Below the pieces are notes generated by a model. That model was not told the origin of the DNA and did not search any database. It was given only the letters and a program-made list of their open reading frames with translations. A program made the translations under genes and the position numbers. Below, one piece after another: positions 40,695 through 49,656 of a stretch of DNA of 56,613 nt (the first letter of the stretch is position 1; each line of letters opens with the position of its first letter). The DNA is from Alteromonadaceae bacterium (GTDB lineage Bacteria > Pseudomonadota > Gammaproteobacteria > Enterobacterales > Alteromonadaceae), in contig WGGB01000207.1 in NCBI GenBank assembly GCA_015491935.1, forward strand, positions 1 through 56,613. The letters are read 5' to 3'.

Positions 40695-42140
40695 TTATTT
40701 TTCTATTGAATTTTCTTTTACTAGAGTCCAAGCCAAAGCTGAAATAGCTAACGAAATAGCACTCACTTCAAACACTAAGCTTTTATCGGCAATTTTATTA
40801 ATAAATAAACCAATACCCATGCTAACTAATAATTGCGGCAAGACGACTGATAAATTAAATAACCCCATAAATAATCCCATACGCGATTGCTCAACTTTTT
40901 CAGACATAATAGCAAACGGTAAACTAATAATAGCCGACCAACCAATACCAAGTAACGCCATCAATACATACAATATTTGCGTGTTAGCTCCCAATAACAC
41001 CACTAAAGCATAACCTAATGCCATAGTGGTTAAACAATAAATATGCGTTTTAACACGACCTATGCGTTTTGCTAATGGTTCTAAAACCAAGGCGGGTAAA
41101 ACAGCCGAAACAGCACTTAAAATTAAAAAACTAGTGGCGATAATTTTGCCTAAATCGTCGTTACTTACATTAGGTAACTTGTCTTGCAGAAAAGCAAAAA
41201 TAAATACAAACATAGTTTGCACACCGATCCAGCTAAATGAATGTGCCGCGAGTACTTTTCTAAACCCTATCAAGCCCGCTTGCTGTTTATTATATGCAAT
41301 GTCTTTATTTGACTGCTCTTTAGTCAGCAGTGTTTGTAAAACAAAAAATAGCGTTATAACCGCCGCGATAAGTTCTGCCCAATAATGATCTGTTTTAATC
41401 CCCGAAAGCTGTAATGCCATCGCATAAATATCATAAGCAATAAATCCCCATAACGGTTTAATATTTAGCATAACATCACTAAATGAAACCTTTTGCTGCT
41501 GATTACTATTCTCATGAGTCACGGTTAACTCGCGCGGTTCTTTAATAAAAAATGGCGGTAAAATAGAAAGTAATAACACTAAAACAGCACCAAAATAAAT
41601 CAGTACATAATTGCCCCAATATGCCCCAATAGCATAGGCTAAAACACCAAAAGAGCCTGAAATAGTTTGCATCCAAGTATAACCTTTGGTGCGCTCTTCA
41701 CCTTCGGGTGTAACATCAGCAATAATGGCGCGCGTGGGATTAAAACCAAGATTAATGGATAAATCTAAAGTTAACGCAACGGTTATCGCTACGCCCATTA
41801 GCCCTGACATACCTAAACTTGTCGAAACCACATCAATATTAGGCAATGCCAATAACATTAATGCCGCTAACGTACCGCCAACCAAAATAAAAGGCTTGCG
41901 GCGACCATTCCACAACCAAACATTATCGCTAATAATGCCAACAATCACTTGCCCTAAAATACCGGCTATCGGCCCTGCTGCCCAAACTAAGCCTACTTGG
42001 TGAATATCTAAACCATATTGTGTGGTTAAAATCCAACTTAGCGCAGAAATTTGTACCGATAAAGCAAAGCCCATCGCCGTTGCTGGTAGGCTTAATAACA
42101 TATAAAAGGATTTGGATAAGTTTTTTTGACTGGCTAGCAT
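40695..42140 (-). CDS. MFS sugar transporter (GPH/SLC45-like)
   Basis: This 481-residue inner-membrane protein has about twelve helices in two halves and a central hydrophilic loop (about 200-280). The cytoplasmic loop after helix 2 reads DNVWLWNGRRKPFILVGG, close to the sucrose/maltose transporters of the SLC45-like group found in TonB-receptor carbohydrate loci of Alteromonadales. The likely substrate is an oligosaccharide, by inference. A 14-bp LacI-type operator 77 bases upstream is identical to two copies before the large TonB receptor, which ties the two genes together. Confidence 0.85.
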   Translation of the reverse strand: MLASQKNLSKSFYMLLSLPATAMGFALSVQISALSWILTTQYGLDIHQVGLVWAAGPIAGILGQVIVGIISDNVWLWNGRRKPFILVGGTLAALMLLALPNIDVVSTSLGMSGLMGVAITVALTLDLSINLGFNPTRAIIADVTPEGEERTKGYTWMQTISGSFGVLAYAIGAYWGNYVLIYFGAVLVLLLSILPPFFIKEPRELTVTHENSNQQQKVSFSDVMLNIKPLWGFIAYDIYAMALQLSGIKTDHYWAELIAAVITLFFVLQTLLTKEQSNKDIAYNKQQAGLIGFRKVLAAHSFSWIGVQTMFVFIFAFLQDKLPNVSNDDLGKIIATSFLILSAVSAVLPALVLEPLAKRIGRVKTHIYCLTTMALGYALVVLLGANTQILYVLMALLGIGWSAIISLPFAIMSEKVEQSRMGLFMGLFNLSVVLPQLLVSMGIGLFINKIADKSLVFEVSAISLAISALAWTLVKENSIEK

Positions 42141-42216
42141 TGACGCTCACTTAAGTAATAATTTTTATTTTAATAACCAGCAAAGTTACCCCCTTAACTG
42201 CTTAGCAACAATATAC

Positions 42217-42230
42217 TGCATACGTATTCA
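42217..42230 (-). promoter_or_regulatory. LacI-type operator upstream of the MFS transporter
   Basis: TGCATACGTATTCA is a near-perfect palindrome centred on ACGT, with the CG centre typical of LacI/GalR-family sites. It is identical to the copies at 49627-49640 and 49657-49670. It lies between the divergent MFS gene and a small plus-strand gene, so either or both could be controlled. Confidence 0.7.
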
Positions 42231-42391
42231 GCCTTTTATTGTGCTTAACTTATAATGTTAAACCACTAAAATAACGTAGTTTACGAACAGGATAATAGCT
42301 ACAGTAAAATAATTGAATACAAATACGCCTTACTCGGTCTTATTTAACAAGCGGAGCCGATCTTTTCTTTAGTCACAAACTGGAGCATAAA

Positions 42392-42607
42392 ATGAATAAA
42401 CCTGAATTTAAATTACTGCCCTGTGTATTTTGTACATTAGGTTATAACACTTATGTTGCGGGGCATCGTTTGCTCAGTAAAGGAGTCGAACTGATCAGCG
42501 ATAAGACACCAATGAGGCTTAACGATAACGCAGAATACTTAACTCCTTTAGTTGTAGAAGTAGAGCCTAATGAAACAAGTGTTAATATGAATAACATTAT
42601 TAAATAA
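42392..42607 (+). CDS. Small protein of unknown function, 71 residues
   Basis: Not recognised. The ATG has a GGAG ribosome site seven bases upstream, and a clear hairpin follows the stop, so expression is plausible. The sequence has an N-terminal CVFC pair (residues 11-14), no signal peptide or membrane segment, and an acidic C-terminal half (LVVEVEPNE). It is divergent from the MFS transporter and shares its upstream region with the LacI-type operator. Confidence 0.55.
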   Translation: MNKPEFKLLPCVFCTLGYNTYVAGHRLLSKGVELISDKTPMRLNDNAEYLTPLVVEVEPNETSVNMNNIIK

Positions 42608-42629
42608 TGCCATTAAATAGAGCGGTTAT

Positions 42630-42653
42630 AGCAGTAAAATAACATTTACTGCT
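42630..42653 (+). terminator. Terminator of the 71-residue protein gene
   Basis: A perfect 9-bp stem (AGCAGTAAA / TTTACTGCT) with a 6-base loop is followed by a pyrimidine-rich CTCTTCTTT run, 22 bases past the stop codon. Confidence 0.65.
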
Positions 42654-42810
42654 CTCTTCTTTGTTCGTAATTCAATCAAAAGATATCAACAACGACCGAA
42701 AAGAAACAAACCATGATTTTAGTTAATAAAATAACTATTTCACCTATTGTTAATTTTTCAAAAAGAACACATAAATAAGTTATAACGCTCAAAACACTAA
42801 CAAACAAACC

Positions 42811-42829
42811 TTAAGAAAAGATTAAGAAA
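42811..42829 (+). promoter_or_regulatory. Direct repeat TTAAGAAA spaced 11 bp, possible response-regulator site
   Basis: TTAAGAAA occurs at 42811 and 42822, one helical turn apart. Eleven-base direct repeats are the usual site type for OmpR/PhoB-family regulators. It is about 150 bases upstream of the 62-residue protein gene. Confidence 0.4.
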
Positions 42830-42977
42830 GCTAGACAATAACATTAAATCCCTAGACTAAAATCAACTATATATAGAGCTTATCAATCTTAAAGATAATT
42901 AACTTTATGTCGATAAATTATTGTAAGAAAAATAATACTTATTTTTCTACAGTCAACATTATTTGGAGATTTATAAT

Positions 42978-43166
42978 ATGAACGTATCTTTAGCTTCGAA
43001 TTCGTTGATGTCTGTAGCGGCACCAACATTTAATAAAACGGAGCAACTTAATGAAGGGACACAACCTGACGGCGACAATGATAAAGATGATGCGCTTCAA
43101 GTTACCGCTGCAGCTCAAAATAGCCCTGTAGGCGCTTCAGGAAATATTATTAATACCTTTGCTTAA
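42978..43166 (+). CDS. Small protein of unknown function, 62 residues
   Basis: Not assigned to a named family. The frame could open at a TTG at 42963, but the ATG at 42978 is chosen because GGAGA ends eight bases before it. The protein starts MNVSLASNSLMSVAAPTFNK, has an acidic Asp-rich centre (PDGDNDKDDA) and a small-residue C-terminus (VGASGNIINTFA). It has no signal peptide or transmembrane segment. The upstream direct repeat and downstream hairpin suggest its own transcription unit. Confidence 0.6.
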   Translation: MNVSLASNSLMSVAAPTFNKTEQLNEGTQPDGDNDKDDALQVTAAAQNSPVGASGNIINTFA

Positions 43167-43471
43167 CTTTTATCTAAGTAAAAATAAAAATTTTCCTTCT
43201 TGTAACTAAATACGCTTACTTAAACAAATAATAGCTTCAATAAATACTATTTATTGAAGCGATTATTCTTATTGTTTTGCATTTTAAGACAAGACACTAT
43301 TTACCCGTTTATTGCTATAAGCAAGTGCCTACTGCTCTGCTTTTAGCTACTATTTGTCAGTTAATTTCGCAAGCTACTGACACCAAGCAATTGACGTAAT
43401 ATCCGATTGCTGACATTGGTCAAACGTGCCATTTTCAAGTGCGAAAATATTATTAGCTAAGTTGAGGTATT
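43167..43471. other. 305-bp interval after the 62-residue protein gene
   Basis: It holds the hairpin at 43234-43260 and, on the minus strand, the short frame coupled to the halogenase stop. Nothing else is supported. Confidence 0.4.
43234..43260 (+). terminator. Hairpin after the 62-residue protein gene
   Basis: GCTTCAATAAATA and TATTTATTGAAGC form a stem of at least 11 bp, 67 bases past the stop. The following T content is modest, so termination is probable but not certain. Confidence 0.55.
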
Positions 43472-43475
43472 TCAT
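43374..43475 (-). CDS. Short frame coupled to the halogenase-like gene, 33 residues
   Basis: An ATG at 43475 overlaps the TGA of the upstream halogenase-family gene (ATGA), so ribosomes could restart. It encodes a 33-residue peptide starting MKYLNLANNIFALENGTF and ending AWCQ before a TAG. The same frame continues with LAKLTDK before further stops, so this may be a truncated or decaying small gene. The product is not recognised. Confidence 0.3.
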   Translation of the reverse strand: MKYLNLANNIFALENGTFDQCQQSDITSIAWCQ

Positions 43476-45028
43476 AATGAAGATAAATTATCTTGATGTA
43501 ACGAAAAATTTAATGCACAACCTTGTAAAAACTGTTGAATGTTTTGTTCTTTATATAAATCACCTTTATTGGGCTGATTTGGCGCAAGTGGTGGAAAAGC
43601 ACCATAACCACCTAATAAACATTGCCAAGAAACCGCATCAAAATGATTATTTAACTGTTGTCTTTCTATTTCGGCGGCTAAATCTTCACGTTTGTACCAA
43701 ACATCTAAAATATGCATTAAGGAGTCAGATAAATGCTGGTTATTTCGATTAGCACGCCAATAATCACTATCGTCACGGGTATTTAATTTATAGTGTGCAA
43801 CAATATAATCACGTACGCGTTCAAAGCGCTGTTTAACTAAACTGTTATATTGCTCACGACCTTGTTGGTGTTGTGCAAGACAATGTAAACCACCTTGTTC
43901 AAACTTACTGATAAACATCTCGATACATAATTGCACTAAATGCAATGCGGTTGCCTCAAGTGGTTCGATAAACCCTTGCGACAATCCTAATGCTAAACAA
44001 TTATGTGACCAGTGTTGTTCTAAACTGCCAACATTCATTTTTAAATGCCGAGCTTGCACATCAGAATTTAAACAGCCAAGGTAAGTACGCAATTCTGTTT
44101 CAGCTGCATCAGCCGAAATAAAATCATTACTGTACACATAGCCATTACCAAAGCGGTTAGTCAGTGGTATTTTCCAACACCAACCATTAGACAACGCAGT
44201 TGACGTTGTTTCTACTGGAATTTTTTCACTTATCGTTGTCGGCATCACTACCACAGCGTTATTAAATAAATTATCTTTATAGCTATTAAATTTAACGCCC
44301 AGTGTTTTTTGTATTAATAAGGCAGAAAACCCCGTGCAATCAACAAAAAAATCGCCACTAATCACTTCACCAGCGTGGGTAACAATGGCGCTAATATCGC
44401 CATTATTGGCTCTTTGTACTTGTTCAATATGAGCTTTTTTATGAATGATCCCTTTCGAGGCAGCAAATTCAGCTAAAAACTCTCCTAATAAATTTGAGTC
44501 AAAGTGATAACCATATTCCATTTTAAAGGGAAAATTATCTGGCGTAAGTGGCCCTTTACCCTGCTCAGCTAACACACCATTAATTAAAAAGTCGGCAGGT
44601 TTAGTATTAACATCTAAGCCTAAACGACGAGTACGACCATTCACTAAAAATGCTCTTGAGGTAAAAGTATCAACTTGTGAGGTAAACGGATGGCTATAAC
44701 TGTTAATACCCGATTTAGGGCTCCAGCCGTCAAAACGAATGTTCATTTTATAGGTGGCATTACAACGTGGCATCCATTCACTTTCACTAATATTAAGTAG
44801 TTCAAAAAAACGCTTTAAGGTCGGCGTTGAACCTTCGCCCACACCAATAATGCCAACATCAGGTGATTCAACTAGCGTTACTTGTACTTGCTCTGACGAC
44901 CATTTATTGGCGAACAAATTTGCTGCCATCCAACCTGCGGTGCCACCACCGACAATCACCATGTTTAATGGCTTATTCTCGCTATTCTTTGCTGTCTTAC
45001 TTTCTTGTTTACTTGATTGCTTATTCAT
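43472..45028 (-). CDS. Flavin-dependent tryptophan-halogenase-family protein (copy A)
   Basis: This 518-residue protein has the FAD-binding GGGTAGWMAAN (about residues 27-37), a VGEGSTPTLKRFF segment, and Lys94 in NATYKMNIRFDGW aligned with the catalytic Lys of PrnA-type halogenases. The WCWKIP motif (family WxWxIP) and GFIEPLEATALH with the conserved Glu are also present. Family members near TonB receptors in marine and Xanthomonas-type genomes are annotated as halogenases without a shown substrate, so halogenation of free tryptophan is not assured. It lies 11 bases after copy B and is co-transcribed with it. Confidence 0.88.
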   Translation of the reverse strand: MNKQSSKQESKTAKNSENKPLNMVIVGGGTAGWMAANLFANKWSSEQVQVTLVESPDVGIIGVGEGSTPTLKRFFELLNISESEWMPRCNATYKMNIRFDGWSPKSGINSYSHPFTSQVDTFTSRAFLVNGRTRRLGLDVNTKPADFLINGVLAEQGKGPLTPDNFPFKMEYGYHFDSNLLGEFLAEFAASKGIIHKKAHIEQVQRANNGDISAIVTHAGEVISGDFFVDCTGFSALLIQKTLGVKFNSYKDNLFNNAVVVMPTTISEKIPVETTSTALSNGWCWKIPLTNRFGNGYVYSNDFISADAAETELRTYLGCLNSDVQARHLKMNVGSLEQHWSHNCLALGLSQGFIEPLEATALHLVQLCIEMFISKFEQGGLHCLAQHQQGREQYNSLVKQRFERVRDYIVAHYKLNTRDDSDYWRANRNNQHLSDSLMHILDVWYKREDLAAEIERQQLNNHFDAVSWQCLLGGYGAFPPLAPNQPNKGDLYKEQNIQQFLQGCALNFSLHQDNLSSL

Positions 45029-45039
45029 GAATAAATCAC

Positions 45040-46542
45040 CTACCTGTTACAAAGTTTATTAATAAACTCATCATGGCTAGGTAATTTGGGTATAGGTTCA
45101 TGTTTTATTGCTTTTAAGCGAGTTAGCATATCCATTAACTGCGCTTCTGAAAGATTATTAGCAATAGGATGATAATCTTGCGGTTCAATACCTTGTCCAA
45201 CCATAACTTGTAACCATGAGGCATCAAGAAACAAATCATTTTGATCTCTAAATAATCGGCCACTTTCTTTAAACAATTGAATTTTATGTTGCAGCGTTGC
45301 AGGAATATCCATATTGCGTAAATACTGCCAAAAATCGCTGTCGGTGCGTTGCTGCACGTGATAATGCAAAATAATAAAATCACGTATTTGTTCATATTCA
45401 ATTTGTGATTGTTTGTTATATTCAGCCACACTTGCATCAGCAATGCCCTGATGAGGAAAAAGATGTAATAAACGTACAATGGCTGATTGTATTAAATGAA
45501 TACTGGTAGACTCTAACGGCTCTAAGAAACCACTGGAAAGCCCTACTGCCACCACATTTTTATGCCATTGTTGTTTACGACGGCCAACGTTAAATTTAAA
45601 CAGCTTAGGCTCGCCAATGGCTTTGCTCTCAAGGTTACTCAATAATAAATCATTGGCTTGTTGATCACTAAAATGCGCACTTGAATAGACTAAACCATTA
45701 CCATTACGATGTTGTAATGGAATACGCCATTGCCAACCTGCACTATGGGCAATTGAACGAGTATAAGGCAGAGTTTTATCAAAACGCTCAGACGGCACCG
45801 CTAATGCGCTATCGCAGGTTAGCCAATGATCCCAGTTTTCATAACCCGTTTTTAGCGTGTCTTCAATTAATAATGCTCGCATACCAGAGCAATCTATAAA
45901 TAAATCCCCTTCGATCACGCTACCATCTTTTAATACTAACGCTTCAATATAACCTGTTTGTTTATTTTGTTGAACCTGTTCAACTAAGCCTTCAGTACGC
46001 TTAACACCAATATTTTCACTAAACTTACGTAAAAATTTCGCATATAAACCGGCATCAAAATGATAAGCATGGGGCAGCTCTAACACTGGATCTTTACTGT
46101 TAATAACCGCAAATTTACCTGCTTTGGCGCACAAAGCATTAAGATCATAATCCCATAAACTATCTTTTAAACCTAACTGTTGCGCACGTTTAAAATAATG
46201 ATGAAATTGACAAAAAGCACTGCTGCGCCCAGGCGCGCCAAAAGAATGTAAATACCGCTCGCCAATATTTTTCCAGTTTTCAAACTCAATCCCTAACTTA
46301 ATCGTCGCTTTAGTTTCACGAATAAATTCGGCTTCATTAATACCTAGTACCTGATTAAAGATACGAATAGGTGGAATAGTTGCTTCACCAACGCCGACGG
46401 TGCCAATAGTTTCAGATTCAACGACTTCAATATCAACCGCTGCACCGATCACTTTTTTCATTAAAGACGCCGACATCCAACCTGCTGTACCACCACCTAA
46501 TATGACAACTTTTTTGATTGTTTGGTTATTATGATTTTTCAT
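45040..46542 (-). CDS. Flavin-dependent tryptophan-halogenase-family protein (copy B)
   Basis: This 500-residue paralogue of the next gene has GGGTAGWMSAS (residues 16-26), VGEATIPPIRIF, Lys82 in KATIKLGIEFENW at the expected catalytic position, WQWRIP as the WxWxIP motif, and GFLEPLESTSIHL. Both copies keep the halogenase motifs but differ widely, suggesting an old duplication. It is downstream of the large TonB receptor on the same strand, with a hairpin terminator between them that may attenuate read-through. Confidence 0.88.
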   Translation of the reverse strand: MKNHNNQTIKKVVILGGGTAGWMSASLMKKVIGAAVDIEVVESETIGTVGVGEATIPPIRIFNQVLGINEAEFIRETKATIKLGIEFENWKNIGERYLHSFGAPGRSSAFCQFHHYFKRAQQLGLKDSLWDYDLNALCAKAGKFAVINSKDPVLELPHAYHFDAGLYAKFLRKFSENIGVKRTEGLVEQVQQNKQTGYIEALVLKDGSVIEGDLFIDCSGMRALLIEDTLKTGYENWDHWLTCDSALAVPSERFDKTLPYTRSIAHSAGWQWRIPLQHRNGNGLVYSSAHFSDQQANDLLLSNLESKAIGEPKLFKFNVGRRKQQWHKNVVAVGLSSGFLEPLESTSIHLIQSAIVRLLHLFPHQGIADASVAEYNKQSQIEYEQIRDFIILHYHVQQRTDSDFWQYLRNMDIPATLQHKIQLFKESGRLFRDQNDLFLDASWLQVMVGQGIEPQDYHPIANNLSEAQLMDMLTRLKAIKHEPIPKLPSHDEFINKLCNR

Positions 46543-46605
46543 AGTTACTTCTCTCTATTTGCCTATCGACGTTATGGGATTTTTTATATTTAAACGATTT
46601 AAAAA

Positions 46606-46633
46606 AAAGCCTGTTAGAAAACTAACAGGCTTT
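46606..46633 (-). terminator. Terminator or attenuator between the TonB receptor and halogenase genes
   Basis: A perfect 12-bp stem (AAAGCCTGTTAG / CTAACAGGCTTT) with an AAAA loop is followed on the minus strand by a T8 run. It lies 40 bases past the receptor stop. No separate promoter was obvious for the halogenase genes, so partial read-through is likely. Confidence 0.85.
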
Positions 46634-46673
46634 AATATTTATGACATTATAAAACTATTCGTTAAATCGCTAA

Positions 46674-49484
46674 TTAAAATTTATAGTTAGCATTTAATAA
46701 GTAGTTAGGACCAAAAGATTGGAATGTAGTCACTTGTAAAGGCCCATTACTTTGTAGGGTATTTTCATCCGTTAAGTTTTGACCTTGTAATGAAATAGTT
46801 AATCCTTTTAAAGATTCTATACCTGCCTTATCAAAATCGTAACTAATCTGAGCGTCAACAAATGTTCCACCTTCATCAACAGTATCATCAAGACGTAAAC
46901 TTAAACCACGAGTTTGCGTAGAAAATTTAGAACGTTTAGTCGCTGAGACACGAACCTCAAAACCTTCACGTTCATAATAAACCGTACCAGAATAGCTTTC
47001 TTTTGATAAACCAGGAATACTATTATCTTGCTCTTCAGGAAGGTCTAAACCACCCGCCAAGAAAGTTGCATTAGCCGTAACACCAAAGCCTTCAAGATAT
47101 TCACTTACATAATTAAGCGGAACATTAGCTTGTAGTCCATAACCACGGATAAAACCAGTTAGCCCATCGCCAACTGAAGAAACGCCGCCCACAAATTGTT
47201 GAGGAGCTTGATTTCCCGTTGTATCTGATGACTGGTGATACCCAGGAATATAAAACTCTGAAAAATCACCGACTTTATTGGCTTGTTTTTGCCAGTTAGT
47301 TAAATCTTTAAAGAAAAAACTCGCGGCAAAATAAGCATCATCAGCAAAATAGTTTTCATACGAAATAGCAAATTGATTCGATTCTAATGGACGAATTTTT
47401 GCATTACCTGAATTACCACTCCACGGGCTATTTTCAATATTAGTGCTTAATATTTTAGAATCATTAAAATCAAAATTAACCTGATTATTAGGTTTCATTT
47501 GATCCATACGTGGACGTGATTGAATTTTGGCTAATGAAGTACGAATAAATTGATTTTCTAACACTTCAAAACTTAAGTTTAATGTCGGTAAAATATCCGT
47601 ATATTTATCGCCATCAGTCACGGGGGTTGCCACAGTAAAACCATTAGGACCACTTAAAGTATTAAAACCACTAGCACTTTGGTCAACATGAACGACTTGT
47701 ACGCCAACATTACCCGTCACAGACACATCGCCTAACTCAGCTTCAATCGCTAACTTAGCATATGTTGTTAATACTTTTTCATCAATAGTATAAGTATCAC
47801 CTAAACGACCATTATCGGTGATACTCCCATCAGTTGCTGTATAAAATCCAGAGTTATATAAACCAATGCTATCATAAGCAATAATAGAGCCTAAACCAAA
47901 GCCAACATTAACAGTACCTATTGGGTCTGGAATTGGACCATCACCAGGATACGTTGGTGCTGTTAAGAAAAAACCATTATTTCTTTTACTTTTAGTACGA
48001 TGACTATAGTTAGCTCCAAAAGTGATGCCACTAAAAATATCACCATCTAAAATACCAGCCACATCAATACGAGCACTGTCTAATGATTCATTAAATACAG
48101 GTTGATTAACAAAACCGTCTTGCGCATCACTAGCCCCCATACCGCCACCCCAGTTTTGTGAGCCAGCAAGCGTGATTAAACTTGAATTGGTATAATCCAG
48201 AGGAGCAATCGTTGGATGGTCGCTATAAAATGCGCCATTAGGGCCTGAGGTAAATGAACGTGCATAAGCAGGACCTGTGCCGCCTCGACCAGTACCTGAA
48301 TAACTCTCAATGTCAGCAATATTTTTCTTAACATTACCTGTTGATAAATCTATCGTTGCTGTCCAGTCTTCATTAATTGTATATTCTAAATTCAAACCAT
48401 AAGTTTTTAAGATTGAATCCTGAGTTCGGCCATCGTTACGAATAACGTCTTTAAAACCATCGTAATAACCCGAAGTAACAACACCGTTATCGACACCCGT
48501 AATAGTATAATCACCCGTACCCCATTCAGCACCACCGCTTTCTATACCACGCTTAACATCAGACTCTTTAAAATCAATATACAGGGCATCAAATTGCACC
48601 ATTAAATCATCTGTTGGTGCATATTGCACAATAGCTGCGACTGAATTACGCTTTAACATTGCTGAGCGTGTAAATGAATCTTGACCACCAAGCACTAAAG
48701 TACCATCAGGCACATCGACTGTATCAGTAGCTCTACGTGGATTGTCTTGATTTACCGTTGCATAACCCCAACCACGAAATTGTTGTTCTTGACGAGGTGT
48801 TTCTTGTGAAGATAAAACTAACGCTAAACCTAAGGTATCATCAGCAAATTGGTCAACATAATTTAATGAAAAACGATGGCCATTATTATTAAAATCTGGG
48901 TTTTTTGAAGCAGTATCATTTTTTTCATAGTTAGCATTTAGTACTAATGCTTTTTTAGCATTTAATGGTTTAACGGTTTGTAAATCTATCGTACCGCCAA
49001 TACCTTGATTTAATAAATCGGCTTCTGGAGTTTTATAAACAACAATTTGAGAAACAATTTCTGTTGGGTATAAATCAAATTCTACACCACGATTATCGCC
49101 CATACCGAGTAATTCACGACCATTTAATGAAGTACCAATATAGTTTTCATTAAGACCATCGACAGACAGACCACTAGTACGACCATTACGACGCTCACCA
49201 GCTATACCAGGCAAACGAGCAAGTGATTCAGCAATACTTGTATCGGGCAATTTACCTATATCTTCAGCAGAAAGCACATCAATAATTGAATCACTACTCA
49301 TTTTAATTGCTTGTGCTTTTTGCAAGCTACCGCGAATACCCGTTACTTCAATAACTTCAATTTCTTTATCTGCATTTTTTTTGTTTGCGTCTACAGCTTG
49401 TGCCGCAAATGATGAAGCACTAGCTAACATTAAACCGCTTGAAAGTAGCGCTAATGTCATTTTACTTGGCTTAAAATTTAACAT
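46674..49484 (-). CDS. Large TonB-dependent receptor (carbohydrate-type locus)
   Basis: This 936-residue outer-membrane receptor has a signal peptide ending near SSFAAQA. A TonB-box-like IEVIEVTGIRGSLQKA is followed by a plug with DVLSAEDIGKLPDTSIAESLARLPGIAGERRNGR, typical of receptors in sugar-utilisation loci, and a barrel ending in LLNANYKF. Two identical LacI-type operators lie 143-186 bases upstream. Operators and neighbours suggest uptake of an oligosaccharide (maltodextrin-like is one option), but this is inference. The ribosome site GGGAGAAAAATAA precedes the ATG. Confidence 0.93.
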   Translation of the reverse strand: MLNFKPSKMTLALLSSGLMLASASSFAAQAVDANKKNADKEIEVIEVTGIRGSLQKAQAIKMSSDSIIDVLSAEDIGKLPDTSIAESLARLPGIAGERRNGRTSGLSVDGLNENYIGTSLNGRELLGMGDNRGVEFDLYPTEIVSQIVVYKTPEADLLNQGIGGTIDLQTVKPLNAKKALVLNANYEKNDTASKNPDFNNNGHRFSLNYVDQFADDTLGLALVLSSQETPRQEQQFRGWGYATVNQDNPRRATDTVDVPDGTLVLGGQDSFTRSAMLKRNSVAAIVQYAPTDDLMVQFDALYIDFKESDVKRGIESGGAEWGTGDYTITGVDNGVVTSGYYDGFKDVIRNDGRTQDSILKTYGLNLEYTINEDWTATIDLSTGNVKKNIADIESYSGTGRGGTGPAYARSFTSGPNGAFYSDHPTIAPLDYTNSSLITLAGSQNWGGGMGASDAQDGFVNQPVFNESLDSARIDVAGILDGDIFSGITFGANYSHRTKSKRNNGFFLTAPTYPGDGPIPDPIGTVNVGFGLGSIIAYDSIGLYNSGFYTATDGSITDNGRLGDTYTIDEKVLTTYAKLAIEAELGDVSVTGNVGVQVVHVDQSASGFNTLSGPNGFTVATPVTDGDKYTDILPTLNLSFEVLENQFIRTSLAKIQSRPRMDQMKPNNQVNFDFNDSKILSTNIENSPWSGNSGNAKIRPLESNQFAISYENYFADDAYFAASFFFKDLTNWQKQANKVGDFSEFYIPGYHQSSDTTGNQAPQQFVGGVSSVGDGLTGFIRGYGLQANVPLNYVSEYLEGFGVTANATFLAGGLDLPEEQDNSIPGLSKESYSGTVYYEREGFEVRVSATKRSKFSTQTRGLSLRLDDTVDEGGTFVDAQISYDFDKAGIESLKGLTISLQGQNLTDENTLQSNGPLQVTTFQSFGPNYLLNANYKF

Positions 49485-49626
49485 TTATTTTTCTCCCCGA
49501 GTCATCCATGAGTTATGTTTTATGTAATTTTCAATGAATAATTTTATTTTTTAATGATCAATAAATTAACAGCATGTTTTTATTGATGCCTTAATATAAA
49601 GCGCAAATCAATTTGAAAATACATTT

Positions 49627-49640
49627 TGCATACGTATTCA
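49627..49640 (-). promoter_or_regulatory. LacI-type operator 1 upstream of the TonB receptor
   Basis: TGCATACGTATTCA, identical to the sites at 49657 and 42217. Its centre is 30 bp, about three helical turns, from the second copy, which suits cooperative binding or a loop on one DNA face. Confidence 0.75.
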
Positions 49641-49656
49641 AAGTTTGCAAAGCTTA

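Larger units (their letters stand above)
42608..42977. other. 370-bp intergenic region with terminator and direct repeat
   Basis: It contains a hairpin terminator for the preceding small gene (42630-42653), an 11-bp-spaced direct repeat (42811-42829), a TATATATAG stretch near 42870 that could be a -10 region, and the GGAGA ribosome site of the next small gene (42965-42969). No other gene is seen. Confidence 0.5.

Noticed and set aside
45135-45479. 114-codon minus-strand frame inside the halogenase gene
   Set aside because: It overlaps a conserved gene in another frame and shows no family features of its own.
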